64,000 nucleotides of DNA from Saccharomycopsis fibuligera x Saccharomycopsis cf. fibuligera (GCA_001936135.1 CP012810.1:2542001-2606000); one strand, 5' to 3'; shown: positions 23,601-38,316, counted from the stretch's first letter. Program-made: numbers and translations. Notes: generated from the letters alone by a model not told the origin.

Positions 23601-26600
23601 GAAAATACCCCTGAAGCAATTTATAATGTGGTATATGATACCGAAATGAATACCAATCCAGACATGTTCATCAATGGGCTATCCATTCATGGGCATAGAA
23701 TTTTCGGGTTGCCCCCTCTCGAGCCCACTTACATCTGCAAGTGGGATATCTCTGCTGGAGCCATAGCGGTCAACTCGAATGGGCAATTTTTGTCTCTGTT
23801 GTTTGCAGTTTTGCTTAATTTAGCTTACACGTTCCAAGATTTGGAAAACGCTTTGGTGGTTGAAATTCCCGATCTCAATGATGTAACAATATTCAGCTTC
23901 AAATGCCCTTCCATTTCCGTGAAAGTATCCGATCGGGTTAGTCATACTGAATTGATTGCATTATTAGAACCTGTCTCGTTGAAGCTCAATGATCTCTCAA
24001 ATAATCGCTACACGTCAAGAATGGATTTAAAAATTAAAAATATTACTGTCAAAGTTAAAAATAAGCAAACTTCTGCAATGCTAGCATATTTGACCACATC
24101 CGTGTACATTACAAATTTTTGCAAAAAGAAGAATTTCACTGAGCATCATACATTACAACAGGCTCATATAAAAAAGCATGATGGGCCATCTCATAGGCTG
24201 CCCTTTTTGTTAGATGAAGATCTAAGAGACGATTATTATAATAAGAACTACGGGAAGATTATTGCCTCATTATCTTTGCCTGATATGGCTCCTCCATTGA
24301 CCAGCCAAACAGTAGATATTGTTTTTGAGAGGTTACCAATTTCAAAAGAGTATGGCAGATCTGATTTGTTTGACGAGGAAACTATTTCAGATAGACTGAG
24401 TTCCACTAGTTCGCTAATTGACGCAGACAGTGACAATAATGGAAAAAGTCTTTTAGAATTTTTGCCCAGTAAAAATTTGGAAACCGATAAACAGAAATTC
24501 CAAGCTCATAAGTTTACTTTCGGGGAGAATGACAAATTTATGGTAGAAGATGATTCTGAAATTACCCCTAAATTCGATATGAGGGATGAAAAATATGAAT
24601 ATGATAATTTTATTGTAAATCTTTCCAGTATTGATATATTTGCCTCGAGCAAATCAATGGCAAGTTTGTGCGATATTGTTAGTGGTATCGTTGAATGGAC
24701 ACCCCACACAGTGCTCGATGTTTTGCAAATTCATGTATTACAAAATCTTATCAGCATTGATAATGAGTTCAACTTCGTGAAAAATATGAGGATAATTTCT
24801 CCTCTGATCAACTTCCATTATGGTGACTTTGTGGAAGGTGTGAGCGGCAAAGCTTTTGAATCAGTCATTCTATCGGATGATGATAAACTTGCCAATGCAA
24901 TCAATACTATTTTTGAGGGCGGATACTTTAAGTTAAATCTATTGTCTCCTTCTTTAGCCATCAGTATTAAAAAAGCATCTGAAGCTCTGTCTGACTCTTC
25001 AGAGGATATTCTTGCATTACACTTACCGTCTATTGATTTGGAGATTTACAAGAATTCTGTTGGAAACAATTCGCAGTGTTCATTGGCTTTTAAGCTGACG
25101 GTTGATGATTTGGAAGCGTGGTATGACGAAAAAGAAAAATTAATCTCTTCTGTTAATTTGGACGAAATTGATTTTCATGTTTTCGCTGAAAACGTTGAAT
25201 GGTTGGCAGGGTTTTTACAACAAAATATTGATGCGTTAATACCTTTGACTTCTCGAATAACATCAGCAATTGAGAAATCAAAAGGAAATACAATTGAGCT
25301 TCTCTATAAGCTTTCTATTGCAAGTGAAAAGTATAATATATTTCATGATTCATCCGTTCTCACCAAGCCAACGCATATTATTAGAAATTCTGAAGTGAAA
25401 CATATAAGATCTTACGACAGTTGGAGGATATTAATTCGATTAAGACACATTTTATCTAACTTGCCTGCTGAGTGGGATAGGGACACGTTTGGCACTCTCG
25501 AAACGAATGACTGGGAAGACCATGAAAAAGCTTTCAATGATGTCCTTAGAGTTTTTTCAAAGTGGAGAAGCTGGGAATTTTCCGATATCAAACGTAACTA
25601 CGTCTTCCGCAGTACTTTTAGGAAACTATTTTCTGAAGCGCAACATAGTATAAAATCTGCGGGAGTAAACCTAACACTAGCCAAGATCGGAATTAGGTTA
25701 GGCTTTCTGCAAGGCTTACAAGATCACATAATATTGGAAAACATTGAAGGTGAAACTTTTATTAACAATGATTTATTGGAAAACTCATCAGATATCAAAT
25801 TTGCTCTTAATGTGTCGCTGATTGAAACTAAATTTTCACCCGCTCTTTTTGTGTTAGTTAAAGCTGTCAATCTGTTTAACTATAAAGATAGCTCTGGTGA
25901 AACGAGTCAACAAACACCTGACAAAAGTTCATTGAGCAAAAAATTAAAGGTGCATGCAACTTTGTCCGTGAATAATTTTGACACTAACTTGAGGATCGAT
26001 AAAACGTCCTATGAAGCTAATTTCTCAGATATGATCTCATCTACACTTTTATCTTTTAGTGATGGCGATATTATGGCTAATAATATAACTGAGGTGAAAC
26101 TGGGGGCTGCTTCCCTTCTAGCCGGTGGAGTAGTGCTTTTGAATCAACAGTTCAAGAACTACGAGTCGACTTTATGTCACACAGGTTCAATATTGGAAGG
26201 TCTCAATATATTTAGTGCAAAGGTCATGGATGTTCAATTAAGTGCTACTAATGGCTCTTGCGAGTACATTAGGTTCTTGGAAAATTTATGTCGGTCTGAA
26301 ATAGATCACATCACAAGCTTAATGAAAGAATGCCAGGCTTCTGAAAGCCCCAGAGAATATGACGAAAAGGAGACCCTGCAACAAACATCCCTTAACTTAA
26401 TGCAAAGTCTTCGAATCAAACTCAAAATGGAAATGATAAACTTTCTGTGTGATTTTGAGATATTGTCCCCAATTTTGTCCAATAGTTTTGCTTCTAATGT
26501 TGCCTTAGAAGGCTCCTATTTAAACGGATTAATTTATTCAGATCTTAGGGCCAATAAATTAAAACTTGATTTGATTTATAACAGCTATGGGAGAAAATAT

Positions 26601-29600
26601 TTAGCGAGATGTGATCAGTCATCTGCCTCGTTAACGATAAAGGGACAGTTGCATCATAGCAAGCCGTTCCTTCAGTTTGACTTCAATTTTGGTTGTCTTG
26701 AACTATATATTCCTCAGATACTTAGGTCCATCGACGATGTATTAGGGTCTAGATCACAAATCACCGGTGACGTTGAAGAATATTTAGACTATGTTAAGAA
26801 GATCCAACTAAAATTTATTAACTATGGTGAAATATCCAACGAAGGAAAACGATTTGGGACTAAAGAGGATGCCAATAGCCTCTTAGAAAAGTTAATTTTT
26901 AAAGCTTCTTTTTCGAATGATAGCTTCAAGCTCATTTCAGGAGTTGACGATGCCCGTTTAGAACTTGTTTTCTATGACACAACAACTTTTTTTGGAAACT
27001 TTGTTGCTGCTGATGGTAATAAGATAGATAAAACACCCCTATATGGCGAGGTAATACTCCCAAAGATCGAGTTCTCAGTTTTTGACTACATTATTCCAAA
27101 AGACTTATCGACAATTACCAGTTCATGTGTCATGATGAGGCTCGGGAATTCAACAGATCTGAATAACGGAAAACGTATCATTGAAATAACTTCAGATTTC
27201 TTCAGATTTTCACTTTGTCCACAGTCATTAGTGAAAATTCTAGAAATAGTGGCGCGTATTCAATCAGTAAAGGTTAAATACAACAATTCGAGTCCTGTGC
27301 CCTCGACATCGCCTAAGAGTGATACATCACTGTTAGATTTTCTTGATAACTTTGCTATTCATATTCTATCCTATAACTTTTGTTTTGGGTGGATATTTGG
27401 AAGCGGGGAGAGGTTAGGGGACCTTTCGGGTATTGTTATTGGTTGCGATCGTGTATACATAATTTCGGAAAAGAGTTTTGGAAAGCTAACAATTGTGGAT
27501 GCATACTGGTCCATTACTCATGGAAATGCATCCAGTGATTTCTACAGATCATACAGCACAAAACATAAAGCTTCTTTGTCAAACGTACAGTTGATGTATT
27601 CAATAGCAAAGTCGTCGAAAGGGAAACGACATCTTAATATAAAAGTTACTGGTGAACTTTTGGATGTCAGGTTACTTTCTAAATATATCATAGGAAGCGA
27701 CAGATTTATAAAATCTATAGCCACCACACAGAAATTGAAGGAAGAGTTGGTGCCTGAAATTGACGTTGCAAAACCTTCGCATGATATGGAAGAATCGGGG
27801 TATATGGAATCTTTAAGCTCCCTTTTTACTTCCGTCAATTGCATTGTGCGTTTTGCCGGTGCTTACATCAAAATTGATCAGACTGGTTCTGAAAGGTCAT
27901 CGCTTGAATTGCGTTCGCCAGCCGTGGAAATATCGTTAGGATATAAAAAGGTCATTGGCATTTTGGAACACTTGGTAAGATGCGAGATCACTTTCTTTGC
28001 GTCTGATAATAATTTGTTCTCTGGTTGCGTTCCTGTTATTTTAGAGCTCTGGCATGGTATTCAAACAATCATGAAAGAAGAAGCTTCAAGAACAGCTCTG
28101 AAAAATGATGCAACGTCCAAGCACAAACAAGAAGTTGAACCAAATCAAGCAGCAGCACTTAAGGAAGCTTCGTCGCCTCTAGATCTTGCTTTACTCCTCA
28201 AAAATGTTGATTTCAATGGCTTAGTTAACATCCAAGCCCAACGCTTGAGTTTGAGTTGTGCCCCAAATGCCAAAATCAAAGCAGTTGTTGGAACAAGGCA
28301 TATCAAGTTACAGCTCAACACTGTGGAGGCTGAAAATAAAATTCTTACCGGATCTCTTCTCATTAATGACTTAACTGCGAAATTGCAACATGTATACTCA
28401 AGAGAGAATAGTGGTTCTATATCTGTTGGAAATGTTGTACTAAATGCTGTTTTGCAACAACAAGATAAGAACATCAAGATTTTTACCTCTGCAGAAGTCT
28501 CTAAAGTGAAAACTTTTATAAACATGAATCAATTGCAGGATTTGAACATCTTTAAAGATATTTGGCTACCAAAAAGCAAGAAAACAAAGGATGTGTTTCC
28601 GCAATTTCCTTCGCTCGAAATTCCTGATATTTCCGTTAGTGATTCAAACAACATTGGAAAGAGCGATATAATACCTAAAAGCAAAACTTTTGCCGAAAGG
28701 TTCCAACAGGTCTCTACAACAAATGCCTTTCCTTGGAATGTTAATTTTGCTGTTTCGGATGTTGAGTTGGTGGTTGACCTTGGTCAGTCTTTGGGAGTAG
28801 CGTCGTTGCTTTTAGATAAATTCTGGATTGTTCAAGCAAAAAACTCTCATTGGGAACAAAATCTTACTCTTGGTGTGGACGCATTAGTGTTGAAGTGTGA
28901 GGGTAGATTGACTGCTGATATTGTATTGCGCAATTTGAGATTAAACTCTGTTATCATGTGGGCACATCAAGGAGCTATTTATGAAATTCCCTTAGTATTT
29001 ATATCCAGTGGTATTGATGCATTTGAGATAATTATTGGTTTTGACTATCATACATTCTTTGTCTCAAACTTTGAGAAATTCTACTTGAGTTTATTCAACC
29101 AGAGAACGGAAGATCAGACCAACTTTGATCGATTATTTGGAACTGCTAGTTTAAGGCTGATACATATATATTCAACGTGTTTAGCAGCATCAAGTTTTAT
29201 GGATATAATCAATGCATTTTTACGTATCCGTGCAGACAATAGATCATCATACAAGGAAGTACTCAGGGATGCTGGAAACTTGAGCTACAAAGAAAGCTCA
29301 AAAAAAGATTTCAGTATTCTTGAGACGTTTACCAATTTGAAAACTGAAGTTGGGGTTTCTGTTGATAGCTTTTTATTGCATGTCTACCCAAGTTCATTGA
29401 TGGATTCAGACGTGTTAGTAATACATTCTGGAAGATTAAGCGCAAAATATATTAGAGAATTTTTTTCCAATGAATTGCACTCTAATTTGCGTTTACAGTG
29501 GAATAATTTAGATGTGGCTCTATCCAAGATTAAGCATCGTTTCCATGACTCTACGGTCTCTTCACTAAATCTTGACCGTTTTATTAAACATTCATTACTC

Positions 29601-30116
29601 GCAAGAGGCGGCACGCTCTTAACGTTACCTTCAATTTCTATTGCTATGCAAACATGGCAACTCAAAAAAGAAAAAGTTATTAGATATAAATATAATAGTA
29701 GCTTTGGGGGTACTGTGGATATAAGATGGAACTTGGGATCAGTTAATTTTATCAGAGCAATGTACGATTCCCACGAAAAGGCCTTGTCTTCTCGTATTGC
29801 TAAGAACAAGATTTTTCATGATGTCGCCAAGGATGACGCGCTTAAGAAAACCGAAGAGAGGCTCGAATCACTTAAGATTAAAGAAAAATTCGAGCATGCA
29901 GAGCAAGACACTGAATACAGTTATGTTGCAGTGGAGATTCCGGTAATTGATCCGCCGCAATTGAAAGAGCTAGGTGATGTTACGCCGCCTTTGGAATGGT
30001 TCGGACTACATAGAAAAAATTTTCCTGCTTTGACCCATCACTTCATAATTTTACCATTGGAACAATTCGTTATAAATATTGAAAAGCAGTACAATTCGGT
30101 TTTGGGCAAAGCATAG
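20691..30116 (+). CDS. CSF1: Giant bridge-like lipid-transfer protein (BLTP1/Tweek family)
   Basis: Csf1 is an ER-anchored rod-like protein whose hydrophobic groove carries phospholipids at membrane contact sites; yeast mutants are cold-sensitive and lipid-defective. This single frame of 3141 residues (S. cerevisiae 2958) opens MAFSVLSSDEITVVFGLDWI, followed by one transmembrane anchor (about residues 16-38). Next comes the family's N-terminal block: 'LLAGRIFVKNFSIVTKDFT', 'LEGNLTWRYWF', 'LPSRFLIQIDGLEVFVYNRT'. This resembles Csf1 rather than the other yeast giants FMP27 and VPS13. The rest is beta-rich, without obvious motifs, broken by short acidic/Ser linkers (about 860-900, 1225-1270), as expected of the repeating-groove fold. 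No intron or interruption is seen over 9.4 kb. Leucines in the membrane anchor use TTA, CTT, CTA and CTC but never CTG. Confidence 0.88.
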   Translation: MAFSVLSSDEITVVFGLDWILILLVFVTLMFYFNRLIGSLLTFAAKVLLWNQFKISIHFQSFKVSLLAGRIFVKNFSIVTKDFTLCILEGNLTWRYWFLNVRDSEYGLNNYKDSAEESTTNAKRGIQNEKLPSRFLIQIDGLEVFVYNRTYAYDYVLEQMKKQATDDNEYVSINTGGSNLEETFTSGLKRRIRKMSMNNYNDSEKSADSSLHDHKLNQESQEASDDSSSFFGLMSFLPIEFSVHKCGIVIGNENTSSIVVSSFDRALGSFDIGSAANPILDYYRHNIKLQLKNLHIQLKPNVNYREPISSSYLNSNNFNIHEEYIKKRKQRRFRRYKNLWKEFVNVLQKVLPRYKDTQINGESQRLSMDNDWRGLPQYLDDEDDHLLNDYNNLKNELSQEYAIYRTIVDADKCDVLYFYDIPGKVHSSNSIVPPTVGPNVGNGGEAPKTGVEIELCESTIYYGPWADRQRISLYKYFFPQANNYVDCKPTEKLSVGDTRIYTNFDFSVKFVDDKSIIRVPMREFSKDLFNSLNKSKSSSAENKLDLDSKRKRAKETKDSTKKPFAWIELKLFKHSLVSANTEYERSEQGSNVDLEVLIKSPELRSSINHDIFYRAKDHFLKVGINFPLKWKDITIWNVYNKSNHGDLFLLREHVSLLTDLLNDFATPEASLQSNPSEMINSYNSFRPYEYKIHWNIMDGIRLFLNVNSQNIINNPLDFNDNTYISFQTNEIDIYLLVPMHNVYQKCNSIDFSVESKRLSLILETPSWNTLNTFLKNKELARGTDFKVEGSYTYHSSIEVNLVDQILINCFISNTTFQSYGFLIKYIMEIRENYFGENIHFQTLEEYTDKKQSAQDDSDKSATKSSKASSLSNHSSSDVEQEKPEFNHEPTFQSRLRNKAREPKQMRRIENELDVLFSFCVDNGCLVLPCHMYDSNTFIAARLPNFDIDIRFTNYYMDLQCDISPLKITYVENTPEAIYNVVYDTEMNTNPDMFINGLSIHGHRIFGLPPLEPTYICKWDISAGAIAVNSNGQFLSLLFAVLLNLAYTFQDLENALVVEIPDLNDVTIFSFKCPSISVKVSDRVSHTELIALLEPVSLKLNDLSNNRYTSRMDLKIKNITVKVKNKQTSAMLAYLTTSVYITNFCKKKNFTEHHTLQQAHIKKHDGPSHRLPFLLDEDLRDDYYNKNYGKIIASLSLPDMAPPLTSQTVDIVFERLPISKEYGRSDLFDEETISDRLSSTSSLIDADSDNNGKSLLEFLPSKNLETDKQKFQAHKFTFGENDKFMVEDDSEITPKFDMRDEKYEYDNFIVNLSSIDIFASSKSMASLCDIVSGIVEWTPHTVLDVLQIHVLQNLISIDNEFNFVKNMRIISPLINFHYGDFVEGVSGKAFESVILSDDDKLANAINTIFEGGYFKLNLLSPSLAISIKKASEALSDSSEDILALHLPSIDLEIYKNSVGNNSQCSLAFKLTVDDLEAWYDEKEKLISSVNLDEIDFHVFAENVEWLAGFLQQNIDALIPLTSRITSAIEKSKGNTIELLYKLSIASEKYNIFHDSSVLTKPTHIIRNSEVKHIRSYDSWRILIRLRHILSNLPAEWDRDTFGTLETNDWEDHEKAFNDVLRVFSKWRSWEFSDIKRNYVFRSTFRKLFSEAQHSIKSAGVNLTLAKIGIRLGFLQGLQDHIILENIEGETFINNDLLENSSDIKFALNVSLIETKFSPALFVLVKAVNLFNYKDSSGETSQQTPDKSSLSKKLKVHATLSVNNFDTNLRIDKTSYEANFSDMISSTLLSFSDGDIMANNITEVKLGAASLLAGGVVLLNQQFKNYESTLCHTGSILEGLNIFSAKVMDVQLSATNGSCEYIRFLENLCRSEIDHITSLMKECQASESPREYDEKETLQQTSLNLMQSLRIKLKMEMINFLCDFEILSPILSNSFASNVALEGSYLNGLIYSDLRANKLKLDLIYNSYGRKYLARCDQSSASLTIKGQLHHSKPFLQFDFNFGCLELYIPQILRSIDDVLGSRSQITGDVEEYLDYVKKIQLKFINYGEISNEGKRFGTKEDANSLLEKLIFKASFSNDSFKLISGVDDARLELVFYDTTTFFGNFVAADGNKIDKTPLYGEVILPKIEFSVFDYIIPKDLSTITSSCVMMRLGNSTDLNNGKRIIEITSDFFRFSLCPQSLVKILEIVARIQSVKVKYNNSSPVPSTSPKSDTSLLDFLDNFAIHILSYNFCFGWIFGSGERLGDLSGIVIGCDRVYIISEKSFGKLTIVDAYWSITHGNASSDFYRSYSTKHKASLSNVQLMYSIAKSSKGKRHLNIKVTGELLDVRLLSKYIIGSDRFIKSIATTQKLKEELVPEIDVAKPSHDMEESGYMESLSSLFTSVNCIVRFAGAYIKIDQTGSERSSLELRSPAVEISLGYKKVIGILEHLVRCEITFFASDNNLFSGCVPVILELWHGIQTIMKEEASRTALKNDATSKHKQEVEPNQAAALKEASSPLDLALLLKNVDFNGLVNIQAQRLSLSCAPNAKIKAVVGTRHIKLQLNTVEAENKILTGSLLINDLTAKLQHVYSRENSGSISVGNVVLNAVLQQQDKNIKIFTSAEVSKVKTFINMNQLQDLNIFKDIWLPKSKKTKDVFPQFPSLEIPDISVSDSNNIGKSDIIPKSKTFAERFQQVSTTNAFPWNVNFAVSDVELVVDLGQSLGVASLLLDKFWIVQAKNSHWEQNLTLGVDALVLKCEGRLTADIVLRNLRLNSVIMWAHQGAIYEIPLVFISSGIDAFEIIIGFDYHTFFVSNFEKFYLSLFNQRTEDQTNFDRLFGTASLRLIHIYSTCLAASSFMDIINAFLRIRADNRSSYKEVLRDAGNLSYKESSKKDFSILETFTNLKTEVGVSVDSFLLHVYPSSLMDSDVLVIHSGRLSAKYIREFFSNELHSNLRLQWNNLDVALSKIKHRFHDSTVSSLNLDRFIKHSLLARGGTLLTLPSISIAMQTWQLKKEKVIRYKYNSSFGGTVDIRWNLGSVNFIRAMYDSHEKALSSRIAKNKIFHDVAKDDALKKTEERLESLKIKEKFEHAEQDTEYSYVAVEIPVIDPPQLKELGDVTPPLEWFGLHRKNFPALTHHFIILPLEQFVINIEKQYNSVLGKA

Positions 30117-31871
30117 GCTGCTATATGTGCTGTAACAAATGTTCGTTGATGAACTATTGTTTTTTTTTTTATTATATACTTATTTTTTTTTCTTTCCTCA
30201 TCTGTTTTATATACAAGAAGATCGAACTTGGTCTTTAATCTTTGTGCTATTTTTTATTTGTTTTTTGTTGTTTTACTTTTCTGACATTTTGCTTTTAATC
30301 TATTGTTTTACTCTTCTTTCATTTGTTCAGGTTACTATAATTTAGACAAGTTTTCATTTCGTTTGTTTTAATGCATTATTATTTTTGTACTTACATTCAA
30401 AACATCTCTCTTCTTATAACCTACAATTTTTGATTTCCGTTTTGTTAAAGGTTTTCATTTTTACAGCAATTTTTTGTATCAAATATGAAAGTCTGAGATG
30501 CGTAATTCACTTAAGATTTATTATTGTTTTAAGATTAGATCGTTGGCTTCGTTGCAAAATCCTCATTCGAATCATGTTGATGATTTGTACGAAACTTCTT
30601 GTGTCTAGCAACATTCTCCAGATTCTGCTCTACTATCAAAGGGTATATATTAAATTATATGTAACACAAGTCTACAAACATTCCCGTTACGTAGGGCTAG
30701 TAACCCATTTTCTTTTACACTTTCCTCTATCTTCTTCTATGCCATCAGTCTTACCGTTGGGGTATAGTCATCCTTAGTTTTCCTTCTAGGATATATTGAT
30801 TGTTCTCTTACCTCAATTTCCCGAATTTGAATACTTGTTCAGGAGTGAGCATTGTTTCTTTTATTTAGTTGAATATAATTATATATATAGCACTGTTTGA
30901 TCTTTCAATCACCAGCACAAGATTATTACAGTTACTATTGTTATCGTTATTATTGTTATACTTCTATTATTGGTTTTTCCCACAGAATTTGTCAATATAT
31001 CAAAAAAATTCAGAAAAGACAAACATGATTACAGCGCACTAGAGCAGTAGAATTGTGGAACGTAGCAAAGCCAAAAACATACCTAAATAATGTCTTTAAT
31101 AAAGCAACTATATCGAGTTGAAATAAAAAATAAAAAAAAAAATAAAAAAAAATTAGAAAGAAAATGCCGCTTACCATATGCATACGAACGAGAACTTCCC
31201 TGTTTTATTATAAAACAGATAAATTTTATTCTAAACTTTCTATAGACGGAGACAACAATATGTCTATCTTGATTCAGTTAAAATATTGATCTTCTTAAGC
31301 TGTAGCAATTTTAAAAACTCGTTATTATTATAGGAAAAGCATTTTAGATAAAATATTAATAATATTTTAAGTTACCGCAGCGGCTTGCGCCATTGTGGAA
31401 CATGGTGGACGCACGGACGCAGCGCCCCATAATATAATCTACTGGCCACTAATAAGGATATTTGAAAACTTTTACCAGAACAAAAATGAAACTGATTATG
31501 ATTTTTTTTTTTTTTTGTTTTTGTTTTTGTTTTGGCAACTAGATTTGACTATTATTTTTTTCCAAGCATGCTAATTGTTTTTTTACCTCAAAAATCGCCG
31601 CTTGAATATTATTTTGGCGGTGTGATATTTGTTTACAAGATGTTTTGGAGCCTCTTTGAGGATTCAGTACATTGTAGTGATAATGATATGTAGCGCTTTG
31701 GGCTCAGAATTTACCTTCTAGCAAACAGTGTATAAATATTAAATGTTTTCTAGCCTCGAAGTTGGCTGTTTGTGTTTGTTCATCAGCAAACATCAATACT
31801 TTAACTCACAACACAATCGAAAAAGCACCCTTTCATTAGCAAAGTCTACAATAAAACAGAAACTCAACAGC
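30117..31871. other. Intergenic region before the small secreted protein
   Basis: This 1.75-kb AT-rich spacer holds the CSF1 terminator and the promoter of the downstream small gene. I see short frames with no conserved look, A-rich runs near 31125-31150, T-rich runs near 31500-31530 and a small GC-richer patch at about 31375-31430. No tRNA or snoRNA fold could be defended by eye. Confidence 0.45.
31731..31738 (+). promoter_or_regulatory. Putative TATA box of the small secreted-protein gene
   Basis: TATAAATA lies about 135 bases upstream of the ATG at 31872, a normal yeast TATA-to-start distance. The earlier in-frame ATG at 31743 is only a few bases after the TATA and would lie upstream of the transcript start. 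Confidence 0.5.
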
Positions 31872-32240
31872 ATGGCTTTATTTCAGCAACTCCTCTTTAA
31901 TCTTTCAATTTTAGCCCTTTGCCACTTTCAAGTTCAGCAATGCCACGCTGCTCCATCTGACATTTTCGACGACACGCCAACTGGTGGTTTCCTCGAACCA
32001 GACCCTTTGGTATGCAACGGAACCGCAAGTTTCGGTGACCTTAACTTGTATGATGTTTGCAATACGCCACGTAACCAAGGCGAGCTTACCGTTGGCGGAG
32101 ATGAAATGCCAACAGCGGCACAAGATTGCAGGAATAGCAAGTACTACTTGTGTGCGCAGGATGATATAGTGCTTTGTTGGGACTTGAATACTGCTATTTA
32201 TCATTCTGCTTATGATGGCTTTTGCATTGACGAAATATGA
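31872..32240 (+). CDS. Small secreted cysteine-containing protein, unrecognised
   Basis: I do not recognise this 122-residue protein. It starts MALFQQLLFNLSILALCHFQ and has a clear signal peptide ending near residue 26 (a probable cut after 'CHA', before APSD). The mature part of about 96 residues is acidic, with six cysteines that could form three disulfides (VCNG, DVCN, QDCR, YLCA, VLCW, GFCI), one N-glycosylation sequon (NGT) and no transmembrane or GPI tail. The frame continues 43 codons upstream to an ATG at 31743, but a TATA box at 31731 and the position of the signal peptide favour 31872. It sits alone between CSF1 and DAL81. It could be a cell-wall or effector-like protein; nothing in the sequence supports a specific activity. 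Confidence 0.6.
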   Translation: MALFQQLLFNLSILALCHFQVQQCHAAPSDIFDDTPTGGFLEPDPLVCNGTASFGDLNLYDVCNTPRNQGELTVGGDEMPTAAQDCRNSKYYLCAQDDIVLCWDLNTAIYHSAYDGFCIDEI

Positions 32241-32441
32241 GCGCTGCCGGGCCATGAAGAAACAGTCCGCAGCTGTATGCTGAACAGGTGGTGTTTATTG
32301 CTCCAGTTCCTAAATTTTGTATTTTCTAATTCTTACGATATATATCCACGCTTATGGTTTTCTGTATATAAATTAAATGCTATAAAATTGTTGTTTTACT
32401 TTTGTTCAAAGGAAATTGTAGTACTGTACACGGCGATTTAC

Positions 32442-32477
<36 letters not shown>

Positions 32478-33076
32478 AGCAAGCTGGCGTGCACTGCCGT
32501 AAAAAATTATCATATAGATTAACACATCAGCAGGATGGAGCAATTCCAAGGACTAGCCAAGAATTAACCGCAAAAAAGGTCGCAGAATATCAATAAAGAA
32601 GCGCTGTGCAAGGAGATATGTTGACCCAAGAGCAACCAAACAGGTAGTACAGAAAGCTAATAAAAATAGAAAATAAAAATAAAACAAATTGGGAAGGAAT
32701 ATGTAAAAATGGTAATAATTGACACAAGAGTCTATATAGTAGCAAAGCGGCAAACGGAGAAATAAAAGCGAACTGAGAAAGTCAATAACTAATTAACATC
32801 AGGAAGATAGAAAAGCAGAGAAAACAGTAACTAGAAAGAAAGAATAACAAAGTAAAATAGAATTTGAAAAAGCCAAAGAAAATCAATAGTACACAATGTA
32901 GTCTAAGTACTCTATCGTCCGGTGTAACAAAAAAAGCAAGACCAGCAAGAAAAAAGAAAGAAAAAACTAAAAATAAACAAGCAAAAAACAAAAACAAAAA
33001 CAAAAAAAAAAAACGTAAAATTTACACGCACCGATATAACCACGAGTACAATCAGATCAGCCGCTGTTAGAAAGCT
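32241..33076. other. Convergent intergenic spacer
   Basis: This spacer holds a 31-base poly(A) run (32445-32475) and further A-rich sequence to 33012. It lies between convergent 3' ends. No gene is seen. Confidence 0.5.
32445..32475 (+). repeat. Poly(A) tract, 31 bases
   Basis: Uninterrupted run of A about 200 bases after the small secreted-protein stop codon. Confidence 0.9.
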
Positions 33077-36829
<3,753 letters not shown>

Positions 36830-36947
36830 GTTGATTTTGTTGGTATATGCAAACTAGTCGAGACTTTCATGAATGGGGAGGGAGAGGAAGTTGGATGATA
36901 TTTTAGTTTCGGGACTCAGACTCACAAGCGCCGCTGAGAACAGAAAG

Positions 36948-36976
<29 letters not shown>
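36948..36976 (+). repeat. Poly(A) tract, 29 bases
   Basis: Uninterrupted A run about 120 bases upstream of the DAL81 start codon, so a T run in the direction of DAL81 transcription; probable nucleosome-disfavouring promoter element. Confidence 0.9.
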
Positions 36977-36978
<2 letters not shown>

Positions 36979-38309
36979 AAATAGTCAAAAAAATAAAACA
37001 GCTGGATAAGGCGAAATGGCCAACGGACAGCGAGATGTAAACGGGACGTGTGTATGTGTGTGTGTGGCTGGGAGCAAGCTGAGGTAGACGATCTTGTGCT
37101 GTTGTTTGATAGCTGCTTATGTTTGAATTTGCTTGCTGGATGTGGACGAAGGCTTGGGTAGAGTAGATGGATATAGTGGTTGAGTACCAGCTAAGGGGTT
37201 GTTGTTGAGTGGACTTAGGTTAGTGTGTTGATGAATCCAAATGTCAGATTTCAGTTACGAGCCCGTGCACGACAAGCGATAAGCACACAATCGGCAATCA
37301 ACAATCAACAATCAAGAACCACAGTTGCAACTGTTTGTCTATTGTGTCGCTGAATTAGGTTCAGTCTGTGCGAGCAAGCGAGGGTAAGGGTACGTGGTAC
37401 GATAGAAATGCGGCTACTACTACTGCTAGCTAGAAAGATATGCCTTAGTGCGAGCACAACTGTCAATGGGTTAGATCTCTTTGCGGGGAGAAGAGTGAAA
37501 AAGAAAAAAAAAAAAAATTTTTTTTTTATTCTCTTTGGTGTGCTAGGCGTATACACTGTAACGGAGTATTGGAGACACAGGTCTCAGACACAAGCTCGGA
37601 GTTCTTCCATTGCGGGAATGTTGTAACTCAGCTCATACAATAACAGCCGTAGCTAGACTGCCCCCGGTAAAAGCAAACATGTTGGCAGTTAGGCGTAGTA
37701 TATATATATATATATGAGAAGCTGCCTGTGGAAAACAAATTAGTTGCTGACACTAGTGCAAACTGTACGAGAATTGAAACAATTTCTCTTTCAGAGAACA
37801 AGCCACTGTGTGGCGGTGGCGGTGGCAGTGGCTGCTGTCACTCGTTACAGTGCTCACAACTACACTTGCTTAGTCATATCTTACATGCACCCAAACACCG
37901 CAACTGTCAATTTGGAGCCCTTGGGTCTCCACCCCTGCACCATATTGCTGTATCGGCGCCGTGCTTCGACGGCAGCGCTGCAGCACCGACAGGCACTCTG
38001 ACAGTGAGGCAGTAGCTGTAGTTGTTGTAGTAGTAGTAGCACAGACAGTGTACAACTCTCCAGTACGCCCGTCCTAATGTAACATGCCAAAATCGCACTT
38101 TGCCACTCTGGGTTATAAAGTATTTTCAGTGATTATATATCTTGTTTCGTAGTGCTCCATCCAGGTCGGGCCCTGCCAGCTTCCAGCTTCCAGCTTCCAG
38201 CTCAAGTGCAACAGCTCTGGCAGATCCGGCCCCGACTTCCGCTAACAGCAGCTGCTGTTTGTAACGGACAGCGCACCGGCTGCTGGCCGGATTAGCTTCT
38301 CTGTCGCTC

Positions 38310-38316
38310 TGATTGG
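38310..38316 (-). promoter_or_regulatory. CCAATCA box (possible HAP2/3/5 site) upstream of KGD1
   Basis: TGATTGG on the plus strand equals CCAATCA on the minus strand, about 500 bases before the KGD1 ATG. KGD1 is a known target of the Hap complex in S. cerevisiae, which binds CCAAT; a single motif is weak evidence by itself. Confidence 0.35.

Noticed and set aside
31350-31440. GC-richer patch as part of a centromere or RNA gene
   Set aside because: No inverted repeat or fold I could defend, and the size is too small to argue from.
31743-31871. Upstream ATG for the small secreted protein
   Set aside because: It lies a few bases after the TATA box, and would bury the signal peptide behind a 43-residue hydrophilic stretch.
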